From Halotia branconii CENA392 (lineage in GTDB: Bacteria; Cyanobacteriota; Cyanobacteriia; Cyanobacteriales; Nostocaceae), in assembly GCF_029953635.1 (NCBI RefSeq), contig NZ_CP124543.1:5559455-5623454 (forward strand): DNA of 64,000 nucleotides. The letters run 5' to 3'. The notes under the pieces were generated by a model. It worked only from the letters and a program-made list of their open reading frames with translations. It had not been told where the DNA came from and ran no database searches. Positions within the stretch are counted from its first letter, which is position 1, and each line of letters begins with the position of its first letter. Positions 8,791-18,591 of this stretch are shown in pieces. The position numbers were made by a program, and so were the translations under genes.

Positions 8791-11208
8791 TTACTCTTTA
8801 ATTGAGGGTGGATTAGGAACTTGTGAAGCTAACTCAGGATAGCCAGCATTATTTAAATATGTACGTACCGCATCATAATCACTATATCTGAGTTCCCTGA
8901 GCGCTGAATTTAAATGAGACTTGACTTTTTCATCAGTCACTTCAGCTAATAACGCAGAAATTTGATGTAACAGGCTATTAAAATGATGTGGTTTTGAAGT
9001 TAATTGGCGTTCCATAGATAACTGCCGTGTCATAGTAAACTCGATTAATTGAGCTGGTACAGGTGCAGGCAATCCTCCCCATACCCCCATATCTTCAAAT
9101 ACGTTGTAAATCAATCGTTGATAAGCTGTAGATTCTCTTGCAGGAGAAACTCCCCACGAGTCTAAACCCCAAGAAGTTTGGATTGAACCCACAGAAAAAA
9201 CTCTAGCACCACTAGGAGCCGTAAAGTAGACACCTTGAGCTGTTTGCACAGCATCCAAAGGTAGATTACCTAAAAATGATTGAGAAACATTAGAAGTTCC
9301 AGGAATAGAATCGGGGATAGTGGATTCAAAAATAATACTGTCTACAAACTTGGGTGTTCCTGTTTTAGTCTGGGGCTGTGCCAGGGAATCTGGATCAATG
9401 TGATCCCATTCATAACCAATTAATTGAGTGAGTTTAGAACCTATCGTCAAGCCAGTTCCTCTAAAAATACTATCTTCTTTTTTGACCGTCAGATCATATC
9501 CTCCATAAATATTTCCAATATCCCCGATATACCCAACTCCTAATAAACCGCACTCACCTTTAATTTGGCATCCATTAAACGTTTTACCAATTAATTCTTG
9601 GTCACGAAAACGATAGGTTGGTGGAACATTAAATGTGTCTACTATGTAATTAGAAACGACACCTCCTGCTAAAGGGTCATTCTTTTTATAAAGATCAGCA
9701 GTTCTATAATCATCACTCCATTTTATATTCCAATAACAAGTATTTGCTGATAGAGAAACGACATTTACACCAGCTTCTATAGCTTCTTTTATTGCTTTAT
9801 ATTCTTTAAAACTCCAATATTCATCGTGTCCACTGTTCATAAATACACGATATTTTTTTACAAAATTGGAACCTTGCTTATCTATATCTTGCCCACCACA
9901 GTAAGAAACACGATAGTTATTTTTTTCTAACCAGCGTATAGTGTTGACTTCCCAACGTAAAGGATTACTATTTACTGCATTTGGATTAAAGGTGTTAGCT
10001 TCCCAAGGGCGATCGTGAGTAATTTGTAATGCTCTTTCGCCACCAGAATATGTTGATTTCCTGTTATCCCCATTGTAAGAAAAAGTATTGTAAGCAAGAT
10101 GAGTGGCAAATCCAAACTTATACACAATATCAGATTTTAGTGCATCATCTCGCAAAATAAAGAATGCCAAACATTGTTTATTTGTATTTTTTTCAGTTAA
10201 TTTTACCATATAACAACCCGTGACCCAGGTGTCATTAGTTGTAATAGTATAAGTTTTTGCCCAACTATAGCGAACGAGTTTTGTTTGTGAGTTAACAAGC
10301 TCGTTAAATATAGATTGTTTAGCTGCTACAATATTATCAATATCTTCAACTAACCTTCCTCCTACACCTCCGTAATAACCTAATCTATAAACTTCTAATC
10401 TAATGTTTCCAGGTGTAAGAACACTTGCTTTGATATCAATCGACTCGCCTTTATTAATAGATTCTGCACTCATAAAAGCAGCAATTTCTAGACTCAAAGC
10501 ATAGTTAGTTTCTAACCAGTTTTCAGTTCCAGATTTGAGATTTTCCAAAAATATGGGATGATTGATAACATGTTCTCTAACATTGATAGTTGTCGATTCA
10601 CTCTCAGTCTGAAAAACAATATCTTGATAATAATAACTATTCTGAAAACTCCTTTGTGGAAAAACGGGAGCTAATGCTGGATCATCGTATCCATCTTCTA
10701 AATTATAATAAGTAAAGACTCCATTTAGAGACTCAGTTGTAGCCAATGCAGTGATTGGACTTTTGACAAAGGGTGTATTGAAAAAATTACCTTGTCGCGG
10801 AAGATTTTTCAGCACATCCGCAGAAACAATATAAGTTTTATTAGGTTGAATATCAACAGGCGGGTTTAATGCTGCTTCATTCCAACTATCACCAACGATA
10901 TTTTCAAATGTAACTTCAGCTAATATCTGTTTTGTTTCACCATCCCATAATCTCGCTTTATGGGGCTGATTTATATTATCTTGGGCAGATATCCAAGACC
11001 TCAAAGCTTTGATTTTACCAGCTTGCGAAGATTTGAACTTAAAACCAGCATCATAGAGTTTATCATCGCCAGAAACCAATGATGAGCTACCACCATTAAT
11101 TGCACCATCAAATCGAGGATCTTTATCACTAAATAACTTGATATCTTGAATAGTAGAATCTTCGCCAATTGGATAATCAATAAAATTAGGCTCTGTTGCT
11201 GTCAGCAT
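8791..11208 (-). CDS. DUF4082 / dimethylformamidase-like large protein
   Basis: This is an 805-residue protein without an obvious signal peptide. Residues about 30-200 match the DUF4082 pattern: FDAGFKF-like start, LWDGETKQILAEVTF, TYIVSADV, NGVFTYYN. DUF4082 is a beta-sandwich often found in surface or carbohydrate-associated proteins. Residues about 225-700 resemble the C-terminal region of N,N-dimethylformamidase large subunit, including LEVYRLGYYGGVGGR, NTFSYNGDNR, and the MNSGHDEYWS motif with His461 and Glu463. A helical tail follows (about 735-790). The substrate is unknown, and the dimethylformamidase name reflects homology only. The neighbouring 173-residue gene lies 209 bases upstream on the same strand. 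Confidence 0.78.
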   Translation of the reverse strand: MLTATEPNFIDYPIGEDSTIQDIKLFSDKDPRFDGAINGGSSSLVSGDDKLYDAGFKFKSSQAGKIKALRSWISAQDNINQPHKARLWDGETKQILAEVTFENIVGDSWNEAALNPPVDIQPNKTYIVSADVLKNLPRQGNFFNTPFVKSPITALATTESLNGVFTYYNLEDGYDDPALAPVFPQRSFQNSYYYQDIVFQTESESTTINVREHVINHPIFLENLKSGTENWLETNYALSLEIAAFMSAESINKGESIDIKASVLTPGNIRLEVYRLGYYGGVGGRLVEDIDNIVAAKQSIFNELVNSQTKLVRYSWAKTYTITTNDTWVTGCYMVKLTEKNTNKQCLAFFILRDDALKSDIVYKFGFATHLAYNTFSYNGDNRKSTYSGGERALQITHDRPWEANTFNPNAVNSNPLRWEVNTIRWLEKNNYRVSYCGGQDIDKQGSNFVKKYRVFMNSGHDEYWSFKEYKAIKEAIEAGVNVVSLSANTCYWNIKWSDDYRTADLYKKNDPLAGGVVSNYIVDTFNVPPTYRFRDQELIGKTFNGCQIKGECGLLGVGYIGDIGNIYGGYDLTVKKEDSIFRGTGLTIGSKLTQLIGYEWDHIDPDSLAQPQTKTGTPKFVDSIIFESTIPDSIPGTSNVSQSFLGNLPLDAVQTAQGVYFTAPSGARVFSVGSIQTSWGLDSWGVSPARESTAYQRLIYNVFEDMGVWGGLPAPVPAQLIEFTMTRQLSMERQLTSKPHHFNSLLHQISALLAEVTDEKVKSHLNSALRELRYSDYDAVRTYLNNAGYPELASQVPNPPSIKE

Positions 11209-11346
11209 GATAGATTACTCCAATATTAATTTGTTAGCTTGTTGCCAGGAACACAATTGATTGATTGTATTAATTAGTACAATCAGTAATTTAGATATTG
11301 TGATTAGTCCCGCTAATATATTTTAATATTGAAGTTTTATTAAATT

Positions 11347-11368
11347 ATAGTACCCTTAAGGGTACTAT
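11347..11368. promoter_or_regulatory. perfect 22-nt palindrome
   Basis: A perfect 22-base palindrome is centred between 11357 and 11358, with core AGTACCCTTAAGGGTACT. It lies in the gap between the DUF4082-like gene and the 173-residue gene, both on the minus strand. It is about 140 bases upstream of the DUF4082-like start, with no T-run on either side. It could be an operator for a dimeric regulator or part of a cruciform; nothing in the sequence names the regulator. Confidence 0.45.
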
Positions 11369-11417
11369 TAAGATATCGAAAAACTTCACTAAAATTTATC
11401 AATAAAATTGTCAAATA

Positions 11418-11939
11418 TTAACGTTCTTTAGTAATTACCGAATTACCATTACTAATAATTACTTTTTGAACCGAAACATTAGTACATAAGGATAAAATAT
11501 CCTTTGTCATTTTATTGGCAATATTTTCAAAATTTTGGGTTGTTAATCCACATGCATGATCACCACTTAAGGTAATCGAGACAGTTAGGATTTGAGGAAC
11601 AGCATAATCCTGTTCATTATCTAATAATTCGAGTTCGTATTCTGATATACCTAAATCAAATTCCTTACTCCAGGTGGGAATATCTTCACCTGTTTGTTGC
11701 CAGTAAACCTGGACTTTTTCAATAGACGTAGTACCTAAACTAGTGATCCCTCTATAAACAAATGCAACTAAGGCTTGCTGATTTGGCACTTGAGCAGATT
11801 CTAGCATCACCTGTAAGCAACCGTCTTCAAGAATAGCTTTTACAGTGATACCCTTAGATTGTAGTTGACGATTCATGAGAAATGCGATCGCCTGTGCATC
11901 TCCCTGTTTAGCAAGTTGCAAAAGATTTGCCTGTGTCAT
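11418..11939 (-). CDS. conserved cyanobacterial hypothetical protein
   Basis: The gene encodes 173 residues, with the N-terminal module MTQANLLQLAKQGDAQAIAF and ALVAFVYRGITSLG. I recall this as a recurrent domain at the start of various uncharacterised cyanobacterial proteins. The second half (about 110-170) has SITLSGDHACGLTTQ and a helix-strand end. No signal peptide or membrane span is present. It is the first gene of a possible two-gene unit with the DUF4082/dimethylformamidase-like protein. Function is unknown. Confidence 0.7.
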   Translation of the reverse strand: MTQANLLQLAKQGDAQAIAFLMNRQLQSKGITVKAILEDGCLQVMLESAQVPNQQALVAFVYRGITSLGTTSIEKVQVYWQQTGEDIPTWSKEFDLGISEYELELLDNEQDYAVPQILTVSITLSGDHACGLTTQNFENIANKMTKDILSLCTNVSVQKVIISNGNSVITKER

Positions 11940-12061
11940 AACCAGTAAAAAATAAAAACTGAGAAATTAATCTTCTATCTCAGGATTCCCTATTTACAGG
12001 TAGAAGCAACATTTTCCGATGCATAGACCACAGTTAAGGTAAAAAGAGGGATTAGGGGCTA

Positions 12062-12166
12062 ATATCGTTTCATTTTAAAGTTGATACATTTGGGCAAGCA
12101 GGGGGGGCATGGGAAGCAGGGGGAGTAAGAAAAGTAATTTGTATTAGTAATTTCGTAAAATAGTAT
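12062..12166. repeat. 106-bp-family inverted-repeat element, copy 1
   Basis: This 105-bp element has ends ATATCGTTTCAT and GTAAAATAGTAT. Its interior has TTTTAAAGTTGATACATTTG followed by GGCAAGCAGGGG filler. It shares nearly its whole sequence with the copy at 40491-40596 and its left half with 18446-18503. It is flanked by near-identical 13-base direct repeats (GGATTAGGGGCTA at 12049-12061 and GGATTAGAGGCTA at 12169-12181). Those repeats may be a target duplication or part of the local heptamer repeats. Confidence 0.6.
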
Positions 12167-12352
12167 AAGGATTAGAGGCTACGGATTAGAACAATAATGT
12201 CTTTTACGAATCTGTAAACCCTAAATTTAAAGTAAAAAAAATATTTTGTAGAAAGTTGCAGGCAATTACAGCTAAGAATCGGCATACTGTAAAGAGGGAG
12301 AGCAGTTGAAACAACTTTCTGCTTTCTTGGGCGTGAATGTGAACTAGCAAAA

Positions 12353-12889
12353 ATGAGACGTAAAAATACTGTTAGACCGACTACTTCTAGACCTTCTGCT
12401 TTACAATCTCCTGTATTTAACATCACTACCATTGCAATTTTGGCAGGAGTGCTGATTTTAGGGATTGGAATTGGCATTGCTTTTAGCTCTACGACTACAT
12501 TAAGTCCGTCAAACGTAGCTTCTCGTGAGTTCATTGATACTAAAGCCCCAAACCCTGAGATTTGTGTGCAGTATGGAGCTAGCGCAATGGTGATGGATGC
12601 CAGACTGTTTGTAACTCTCAACCCTTTTAATGTCTATGTCGCTCAGCCAAGTATGCGCCCTGGATGTGTTTTACGTCAAAATAACTGGGCACTATTAGAG
12701 CAACGTAAACTTGTGACATCTGAGCAAGTCAGAGAATGTAAAAATCGTCTGAATACCTTTGGTTTTACAGGTAACTTAGACAGCGAAAAACCTGATATTA
12801 GATGTATTTATCAAAACGAATCGGCTCAAAACTTTTTTATGTCTCAACCAGGAGCAGTTGCACCGCCTCAAGAAACAGAAAGATTTTAG
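12353..12889 (+). CDS. DUF3172 protein, membrane-anchored
   Basis: The gene encodes 178 residues. A basic N-terminus is followed by one transmembrane helix (about 27-46, TIAILAGVLILGIGIGIAF). A conserved extracytoplasmic domain comes next, with NPEICVQYGASAMVMDARLFVTLNPFNVYV, which matches the DUF3172 family of cyanobacteria and chloroplast lineages. Four cysteines (in PEICVQ, RPGCVL, VRECKN and IRCIYQ) could form disulfides outside the cytoplasm. Function is unknown. The ATG at 12353 lies close behind GTGAACTAGC, with no strong Shine-Dalgarno. Confidence 0.85.
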   Translation: MRRKNTVRPTTSRPSALQSPVFNITTIAILAGVLILGIGIGIAFSSTTTLSPSNVASREFIDTKAPNPEICVQYGASAMVMDARLFVTLNPFNVYVAQPSMRPGCVLRQNNWALLEQRKLVTSEQVRECKNRLNTFGFTGNLDSEKPDIRCIYQNESAQNFFMSQPGAVAPPQETERF

Positions 12890-12916
12890 ATTTGTGTCAA
12901 TTCAATAATATTAGTC

Positions 12917-13732
12917 TCAGCGCTTAGGAAGGGGTTGGCCAAACTCAATCACCTCGATATTTGGCGCGTTAGATGGATAGTTAGGAATAGTTGGAACAGG
13001 AAAAGCGGGACTCGTTGCCGGGGAAGTGCCATTAAAACTATCGGTTTGATTGGGAAAATTCGCTGGCGGGAGAATAGAGCCGGGTAGTTGAGAAGAATTG
13101 TTAGGAACGATAGGGGGTACAGTAAACAAAGGCTGCTGTTGATTAGTCGTTACCGGGGATAGAGTGCTGGGTAACTGTTGGTAATTGGGAGTTATAGGTA
13201 GGCTACTAGGCGGTTGTTGGTAGTTTTGACTTGGGGATAGGTTATTAGGCAATGGCTGGAGGTTTACTGGTGGAATGGAGGGACGGTTATAACTAGAAAT
13301 TACAGGACGTAACACCCAGCGAGTGGGGTTTTTTGGGGAAACAGCTTTTAGTTGCACTTGATTAGGATCGATAAAACTTCCTGCTGCCAAATCAAGAACA
13401 ATGCGAGTCACAGTCGCATCTAATTGGGAAACACGAATTCTTTGGATTGCTCCAGCATAATTTTCGTTAGTGGAGACATAACCGAGCTGAGTGTCTGGTA
13501 AATCTACAACCAGACGAGGCGGTTGAGAAAGGTAAAAGTAGTGGGGAGTTGTACCTGCTGAGAGAGTAATTTCTAGTTGGACAGCCTTTGGATTAAAGCG
13601 CCAAGCATTTAACTTTGCTACTGGTGCGGCAATGCTGCTACTAGGTTCAAGGGTGACTGCTGCATACAAGCTCAAGCTCAAAAGCCGTTGGCTTAATTGC
13701 AAAAATTGCCTAGTTGTTGGTTTTTTGTACAT
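12917..13732 (-). CDS. AMIN domain protein with Pro/Gln-rich tail
   Basis: This is a 271-residue secreted or periplasmic protein. Residues about 10-35 are hydrophobic (LLSLSLYAAVTLEPSSSIAAP) and look like a signal peptide. Residues about 42-140 are an AMIN domain (WRFNPKAVQLEITLSAG, PPRLVVDLPDTQLG, VTRIVLDLAAG), a small beta-sandwich that targets proteins to the cell envelope or septal peptidoglycan. The rest is low-complexity and rich in Pro, Gln, Ser and Asn, with repeated NYQQLPS units, and no catalytic domain such as amidase follows. It probably acts as an envelope-binding protein. It is convergent with the DUF3172 gene. Confidence 0.85.
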   Translation of the reverse strand: MYKKPTTRQFLQLSQRLLSLSLYAAVTLEPSSSIAAPVAKLNAWRFNPKAVQLEITLSAGTTPHYFYLSQPPRLVVDLPDTQLGYVSTNENYAGAIQRIRVSQLDATVTRIVLDLAAGSFIDPNQVQLKAVSPKNPTRWVLRPVISSYNRPSIPPVNLQPLPNNLSPSQNYQQPPSSLPITPNYQQLPSTLSPVTTNQQQPLFTVPPIVPNNSSQLPGSILPPANFPNQTDSFNGTSPATSPAFPVPTIPNYPSNAPNIEVIEFGQPLPKR

Positions 13733-13860
13733 TATTTTAATCTCTTAAATATCTTGAGCAATCACACATTTTGCAATCATTGTTTATAGATAATCCAATG
13801 TCAAAAATTAACAGGCAAAAGAAACAGTCTATTTACTATTCTTCATAAATTGTGCGTATT

Positions 13861-14370
13861 TTAGTGACTTTGTAATTTTTGTGTTTGTTCTTGGGCTGTT
13901 TGTGGTATCGCAGTAAATTTTAGAGGTTGTGGAATACCATTAACATTTAGTTGACCTGTAATCGGGAGTTGATCTCGTAGTTGCATTTGGATTATGGCTG
14001 ATTTTTGACTACCTTTATGGGGGTCTGGGAGATCACAAAAAATGTCTGTGTCAATTTTGCCAGATAAACTTAACTGGTGATTTTTCAAATTACCTGTGAG
14101 TGAAAGTGGCTTTTTTGTATCTGCGTTGGTATTTGCTGGCAAGAAAGAAGCATTTAAATAAATACCTGATTGCTGAATATTTAACATTAAGGGGTTTGAT
14201 GTACCACAATTTGGTAGATTTTCATTAAATGTGAGACGATAGCGATCGCCAATTATAGTAGAAGCCTGAAGATTGGTTTCTCCATAAGCTGTAACAGCTT
14301 TAAACAACAATAAAACTGAGCCTAGAGCCACTCCATAGAAGGCTAAGGATTTGAAGTTAAAATGATTCAT
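13861..14370 (-). CDS. hypothetical exported protein
   Basis: Starting at the ATG of MNHFNFKSL (14370), the protein has 169 residues and begins 4 bases after the stop of the upstream antiporter gene. The longer frame to 14427 would overlap that gene by 53 bases and lacks the signal sequence at its N-terminus. The start region (KSLAFYGVALGSVLLLFKAVTAYG) looks like a signal peptide. The mature part has repeated beta-rich stretches (LSLTGNLKNHQLSLSGKI) and two cysteines. The tight spacing suggests co-transcription with the antiporter. I do not recognise the family. Confidence 0.7.
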   Translation of the reverse strand: MNHFNFKSLAFYGVALGSVLLLFKAVTAYGETNLQASTIIGDRYRLTFNENLPNCGTSNPLMLNIQQSGIYLNASFLPANTNADTKKPLSLTGNLKNHQLSLSGKIDTDIFCDLPDPHKGSQKSAIIQMQLRDQLPITGQLNVNGIPQPLKFTAIPQTAQEQTQKLQSH

Positions 14371-14374
14371 CGTT

Positions 14375-16561
14375 TCAGTTATTGACTGTTGATTCTGGAG
14401 TATTAACCTCAGAAAGTACCGCTGCAAGGTGAGAAGTAACTTGACTATAACAGCGGGTAATCAGCAGTGAAGAGCGACATTGAATCGCTAATGCATCTGT
14501 GTATCTTCCTAAGGTTTGACGCTGGATACCCCAGGTGCGGCTAGTACCAGCAATAGTCAAATCAACATTTTCTGAGGCTGTGACTACAGCTTGGATTGGC
14601 TCTGTAGATTCAATAATTTTGATTTCAATGCGATCGCGGACACTACTCGGTAATTGTTCCAGCATGGTATGTAATTCATAACTCAATTCATCTTGGATAT
14701 AATTTTCGGTTACTACCTGTAAAACTTGCAACATACAGGTATCACGATTAACCAGTAGCCGTAGAGCCAGTGTTAATGCTAGATCATCATGGATATTTGC
14801 AGAGTAAGGAACCAACAAGCTTTCTAACCGTTCGCCGCCTCGATCTACAAATACTGCAACATCCACAGGTGCAGTACTAAGAATTTGCCCAACTCGTCCA
14901 CCTAGGCGATTATTACTAAAAGCTGGACGATGCCATCCGACAAGAATTAGATCGGGTTGATCGATTTTGGCAATCTCTGCTGTTTCTCTAGCAACATTAC
15001 TTGATATGCGAATAATAGGATGCACATAAGAGCGCGTTGTTGGCGGTTCTAGTGTATCAATTAATTCTTCTAGCTGTTGCCGACGCTGGATAATTAAGCG
15101 ATTAGCTTCAACTGGCGTACTATCAAAGGCATAGTCTTCTTCTAATTCAATTAAGCTGAGAGGATTAACAACAGCAGCTTGTCGATGGTTAAGAGCGATC
15201 GCAACTGCTAACTGCAATAAACCTTTTTGGGTACTAGGATTAGCCACTGGTACTAAAATCCGGTAGGGAATAACGTCAGATTCCTCAGTTTCTGTAGTAA
15301 CCGTATCTGTTTCTACTTCCGGCTCTACCATATCTAACTGAATCAGCCTTTTCGGATATGTCCACTCTAGTAGCGGCGAAGTCATAAATGTTGTTACCAA
15401 TGCCATAACTACCAGCATGGTAAACAGTAATGGGGAAATGACTCCCAACTCTAAACCAATATTTAAAACAATCAACTCCGTTAAGCCGCGAGTATTCATC
15501 AGCCAACCGAGTGCAGAGGCTTCCCTTTTATCAATGCCACTGAAACGAGCTGCTACATAAGTACCAATATATTTTCCTGCGATCGCCACTCCTAAAATTG
15601 ATGCACATAATAGCCATAATTGGGGACGGTTTAATAAGCCAATTTGCGTCCGCAAGCCACTGTAGGCAAAAAATATCGGCAGCAGAAATATCAAAACAAA
15701 ATCTTCAGTCTTTACCGCCAATTCCCTAACTAAACCTGCATTCTTGGGCATTGCAGCTCCCAATAAAAACGCTCCAAAAATCAGGTGAATACCAATGAGT
15801 TCAGTAATCAATGCCGAAGCAACCACAGCCATATAAATCCCGGCTAGCACTAACTGGTTAAGTCGTCCAGTGCGGCGGTAGTAAACGGCAAGACGCTGAA
15901 GAAACCAACGTCCCAGCGTCAGCATGAAGCCAATATAAATTAAACTTTCGATAATTGTGGGTATTGCTCCAGCAAAGTTACCAGTCCTGGCGACTGCGAT
16001 CGCAACTGCCAACAAACACCAAGCTGTAACATCATCTACTGCTGCACAAGTTAATGCTAATGTTCCTAAACGTGTTCCTTGCAAATTGTTCTCAGTAATA
16101 ATTCTTGCCAATACTGGAAAAGCAGTAATTGACATTGCTGCCCCCAAAAATAGCGCAAAGGCAGTAAAGGAAACATTAGCATTGGAAACTAAAGGATATA
16201 GCAGCAAAGATAAAACAGTTGCTAAAGAAAACGGCACAATAATACTGACATTAGAAGTGAGAATAGCTGCTTGTAAATTGCCGCTGAGATATTTAGGATT
16301 TAGCTCTAGCCCAATCAAAAACATGAAAAATATCAGTCCCACCTGAGATAAAACGTTGAGAAAAGGAATAGTTTCTGGTGGGAACAAGGTAGCTGCTATT
16401 CCAGGAGCAATTAAACCAAATAGAGATGGGCCAAGCATAATCCCAGCGACAATCTCACCAATTACCAGTGGTTGCTTAATTGATTTGAACGCCAGTCCTA
16501 CCAGCCGTGACAGTCCAATAACAATCAACACCTCAACCAGAACAAGAACAACTGTGTGCAT
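14375..16561 (-). CDS. CPA2 cation/proton antiporter with USP domain
   Basis: This 728-residue membrane antiporter has a Na+/H+-exchanger domain of 11-12 spans in residues 1 to about 405, including GEIVAGIMLGPSLFGLIAPG and the paired LTCAAVDDVTAWCLLA. The DD pair is the ion-binding aspartate signature of CPA2. After a short acidic linker, the C-terminal 300 residues form a tandem universal-stress-type domain (PYRILVPVANPSTQKGLLQLA, then a second unit at about 565-700). Similar proteins (NhaS/KefB type) exchange Na+ or K+ for H+ across plasma or thylakoid membrane. A second antiporter gene lies immediately upstream on the same strand. Confidence 0.93.
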   Translation of the reverse strand: MHTVVLVLVEVLIVIGLSRLVGLAFKSIKQPLVIGEIVAGIMLGPSLFGLIAPGIAATLFPPETIPFLNVLSQVGLIFFMFLIGLELNPKYLSGNLQAAILTSNVSIIVPFSLATVLSLLLYPLVSNANVSFTAFALFLGAAMSITAFPVLARIITENNLQGTRLGTLALTCAAVDDVTAWCLLAVAIAVARTGNFAGAIPTIIESLIYIGFMLTLGRWFLQRLAVYYRRTGRLNQLVLAGIYMAVVASALITELIGIHLIFGAFLLGAAMPKNAGLVRELAVKTEDFVLIFLLPIFFAYSGLRTQIGLLNRPQLWLLCASILGVAIAGKYIGTYVAARFSGIDKREASALGWLMNTRGLTELIVLNIGLELGVISPLLFTMLVVMALVTTFMTSPLLEWTYPKRLIQLDMVEPEVETDTVTTETEESDVIPYRILVPVANPSTQKGLLQLAVAIALNHRQAAVVNPLSLIELEEDYAFDSTPVEANRLIIQRRQQLEELIDTLEPPTTRSYVHPIIRISSNVARETAEIAKIDQPDLILVGWHRPAFSNNRLGGRVGQILSTAPVDVAVFVDRGGERLESLLVPYSANIHDDLALTLALRLLVNRDTCMLQVLQVVTENYIQDELSYELHTMLEQLPSSVRDRIEIKIIESTEPIQAVVTASENVDLTIAGTSRTWGIQRQTLGRYTDALAIQCRSSLLITRCYSQVTSHLAAVLSEVNTPESTVNN

Positions 16562-16918
16562 GGTTTCCTCGCAAGCGACTATCTGGTTTTCTTAAGATGA
16601 TTGTTTAAATCACTAGAAATTGTCAACCTTTTAAGCAATAAATAATGTTCATTGGTACTTGTTTGAAATTTTAGCTTTTGTTACAATATCACTATAATAT
16701 TCAATTATTAATTGATGTAATTTGAGGAGACTACGAGATAAAAACTGACAAATTAGCAGGATCAATATAGATTTTTAGTATGAAATTAGCAGTAGTAGCG
16801 CTTAAACGCTACTACAAGCAAATCAGCAATAAACACTAAAGTTTAAATATAGATATTTTTCCCATTATTAGGTAATTAATATCTATAATTTAATGCTTAC
16901 TTTTTTCTGCAAAATGGC
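16562..16918. other. gap between antiporter genes, with hairpin
   Basis: The 357-base AT-rich spacer between the two antiporter genes contains a clean stem-loop. GTAGTAGCG (16792-16800) pairs with CGCTACTAC (16807-16815) around CTTAAA. No T-run follows on either strand, so it may be a processing or regulatory hairpin and not a terminator. No gene is seen. Confidence 0.5.
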
Positions 16919-18208
16919 TCAAATGAGAGATTTTTCATAATTTGTACCATGTAGTAAAACTGCGACTAACGGCGATGCCATGAGTGTAGTCACAATCGCC
17001 ATAATTACCATGATAGTGAATAAAATAGGAGTAATTATACCTTGTTCTAGACCAATATTGAGGATAATTAACTCCATTAAACCGCGAGCATTCATCAAAG
17101 CACCAATAGTTGCTGATTCCCGCCAACTTTCTCCTGCCAATTTAGCTGCTAGCATACAAGCAACACCTTTACCAAGAATAGCGATCGCTACAATTAAGAA
17201 TGTAATTCCCCATAAAGCAGGTGTATTTACTAATCCTATTTGTGTATTCAATCCAGAAAAGACAAAAAATATTGGTAGTAAAAACGCAGTAGTTAAATAT
17301 TCAGTGCGATCGCGTATTTGTTCGGCAAATATGCCTCGTGGCATTGCTGTACCTAAAATAAATGCTCCGAATACTGCATAAATGCCCATTGCATCGGTAA
17401 ACCAGGAACTCAACATCAAGATCATTAATACCAAAGTTAAAGTTTGAATGGTTACACCACCATCACGATTAGTCATACGAGTAAAGATAGTCAGTGCAGG
17501 CCGTCCCACAAATATGGAAAATATGACATAGCCAATACCACCACCAATCGCAAAGACAGCAATGCTACTATTAGCTTTGAGGCTAGCTAGGACAACAGCT
17601 AGCAAACACCATGCAGTTGCATCATCCATCGAACCTGCTGCTAATGCCAAAGTTCCGAAGCGAGTTTTGGCAAGACCACGTTCATACAGCATTCTAGCTA
17701 ACATAGGAAAAGCAGTAATCGACATGGAAGCGCCTAAATATAACGCTGCTGCCCAAGGCGTTACTCCTTCTTTGAACAATTCAGTTTTGCCATATAATAA
17801 AAAAGTTGCGATCGCACCTAAAGTAAACGGTGCAAGTATTCCCGCCCCAGAAACCAAACTTGCACTCTTGATTCGCTGCTTAATCAGATCAGTATTCAAT
17901 TCTAAGCCAATCAAGAACATATAAATGATTAGCCCAATCTGACTAATGGCAAAGAGAATTGACATTGATGGATGAGGAATTTTTTCTCCCGAAGCCAGTA
18001 AAATTGCAGTGTTAGGAAATAACCACTGTTGTAACTGAGGTGCAATTAAACCAAACAAGGATGGCCCCAACATGACACCAGCAATCATTTCGCAAACAAC
18101 ATCGGTTTGCCCCAGGTAACGTCGCCCAACTATAGTTACCAACCGACAAGCCACTAAAATCACAGTTAGTTGCAGCAATAACTTTAGGACTAGCTCAAAA
18201 TTCGACAT
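16919..18208 (-). CDS. CPA2 cation/proton antiporter
   Basis: This 429-residue Na+/H+-exchanger family membrane protein is closely similar in layout to the antiporter domain of the next gene: MIAGVMLGPSLFGLIAPQ, LIYMFLIGLELNTDL, and the LALAAGSMDDATAWCLLAVV ion-binding DD motif. It lacks the universal-stress tail. About 12 membrane spans are visible. It probably exchanges monovalent cations for protons. The two adjacent antiporters likely arose by duplication and may have different ion preference or membrane location; sequence alone cannot tell. Confidence 0.92.
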   Translation of the reverse strand: MSNFELVLKLLLQLTVILVACRLVTIVGRRYLGQTDVVCEMIAGVMLGPSLFGLIAPQLQQWLFPNTAILLASGEKIPHPSMSILFAISQIGLIIYMFLIGLELNTDLIKQRIKSASLVSGAGILAPFTLGAIATFLLYGKTELFKEGVTPWAAALYLGASMSITAFPMLARMLYERGLAKTRFGTLALAAGSMDDATAWCLLAVVLASLKANSSIAVFAIGGGIGYVIFSIFVGRPALTIFTRMTNRDGGVTIQTLTLVLMILMLSSWFTDAMGIYAVFGAFILGTAMPRGIFAEQIRDRTEYLTTAFLLPIFFVFSGLNTQIGLVNTPALWGITFLIVAIAILGKGVACMLAAKLAGESWRESATIGALMNARGLMELIILNIGLEQGIITPILFTIMVIMAIVTTLMASPLVAVLLHGTNYEKSLI

Positions 18209-18591
18209 TTGAATTTCCTTATCAAAAATGACGAGATTGAGTAAGGTAAATTTAGCAACCTTTAGTCAAGATGACACAACAGCAATAGAGAGGTATCTTG
18301 TCTGTTGGTTGCAGGATTCCTTACATACTGTATAGTTAGTTTGCCCCGTTTTTTTTGATAAAAGCTAAAACTGTTTGACTCGTTCATGTTTTAGAAAATT
18401 GAGACTACAACTACGTTTCCCATTTGGTATCATGATTAACGCCTCATACCGTTTCACTTTAAAGTTGATACATTTGGGCAAGCAGGGGAAGCAGGAGAAG
18501 CAGCACTTCGGCTTACTTCGGCTTCGCCCTTCGGCTACTTCGACTACGCTCAGCACAAGTACGCTATAAATAATTTATTTTGTACAACTAC
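18209..18591. other. gap with partial 106-bp-family repeat and filler
   Basis: No real gene is present. From 18446 to about 18503 it carries the left half of the 106-bp repeat family (ATACCGTTTCAC end, then TTGATACATTTG and AGCAGGGGAAGC). The right end is replaced by CTTCGGCTTACTTCGGC-type filler that also occurs near 19207-19290. The two small frames crossing here are translations of repeats. Confidence 0.55.
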
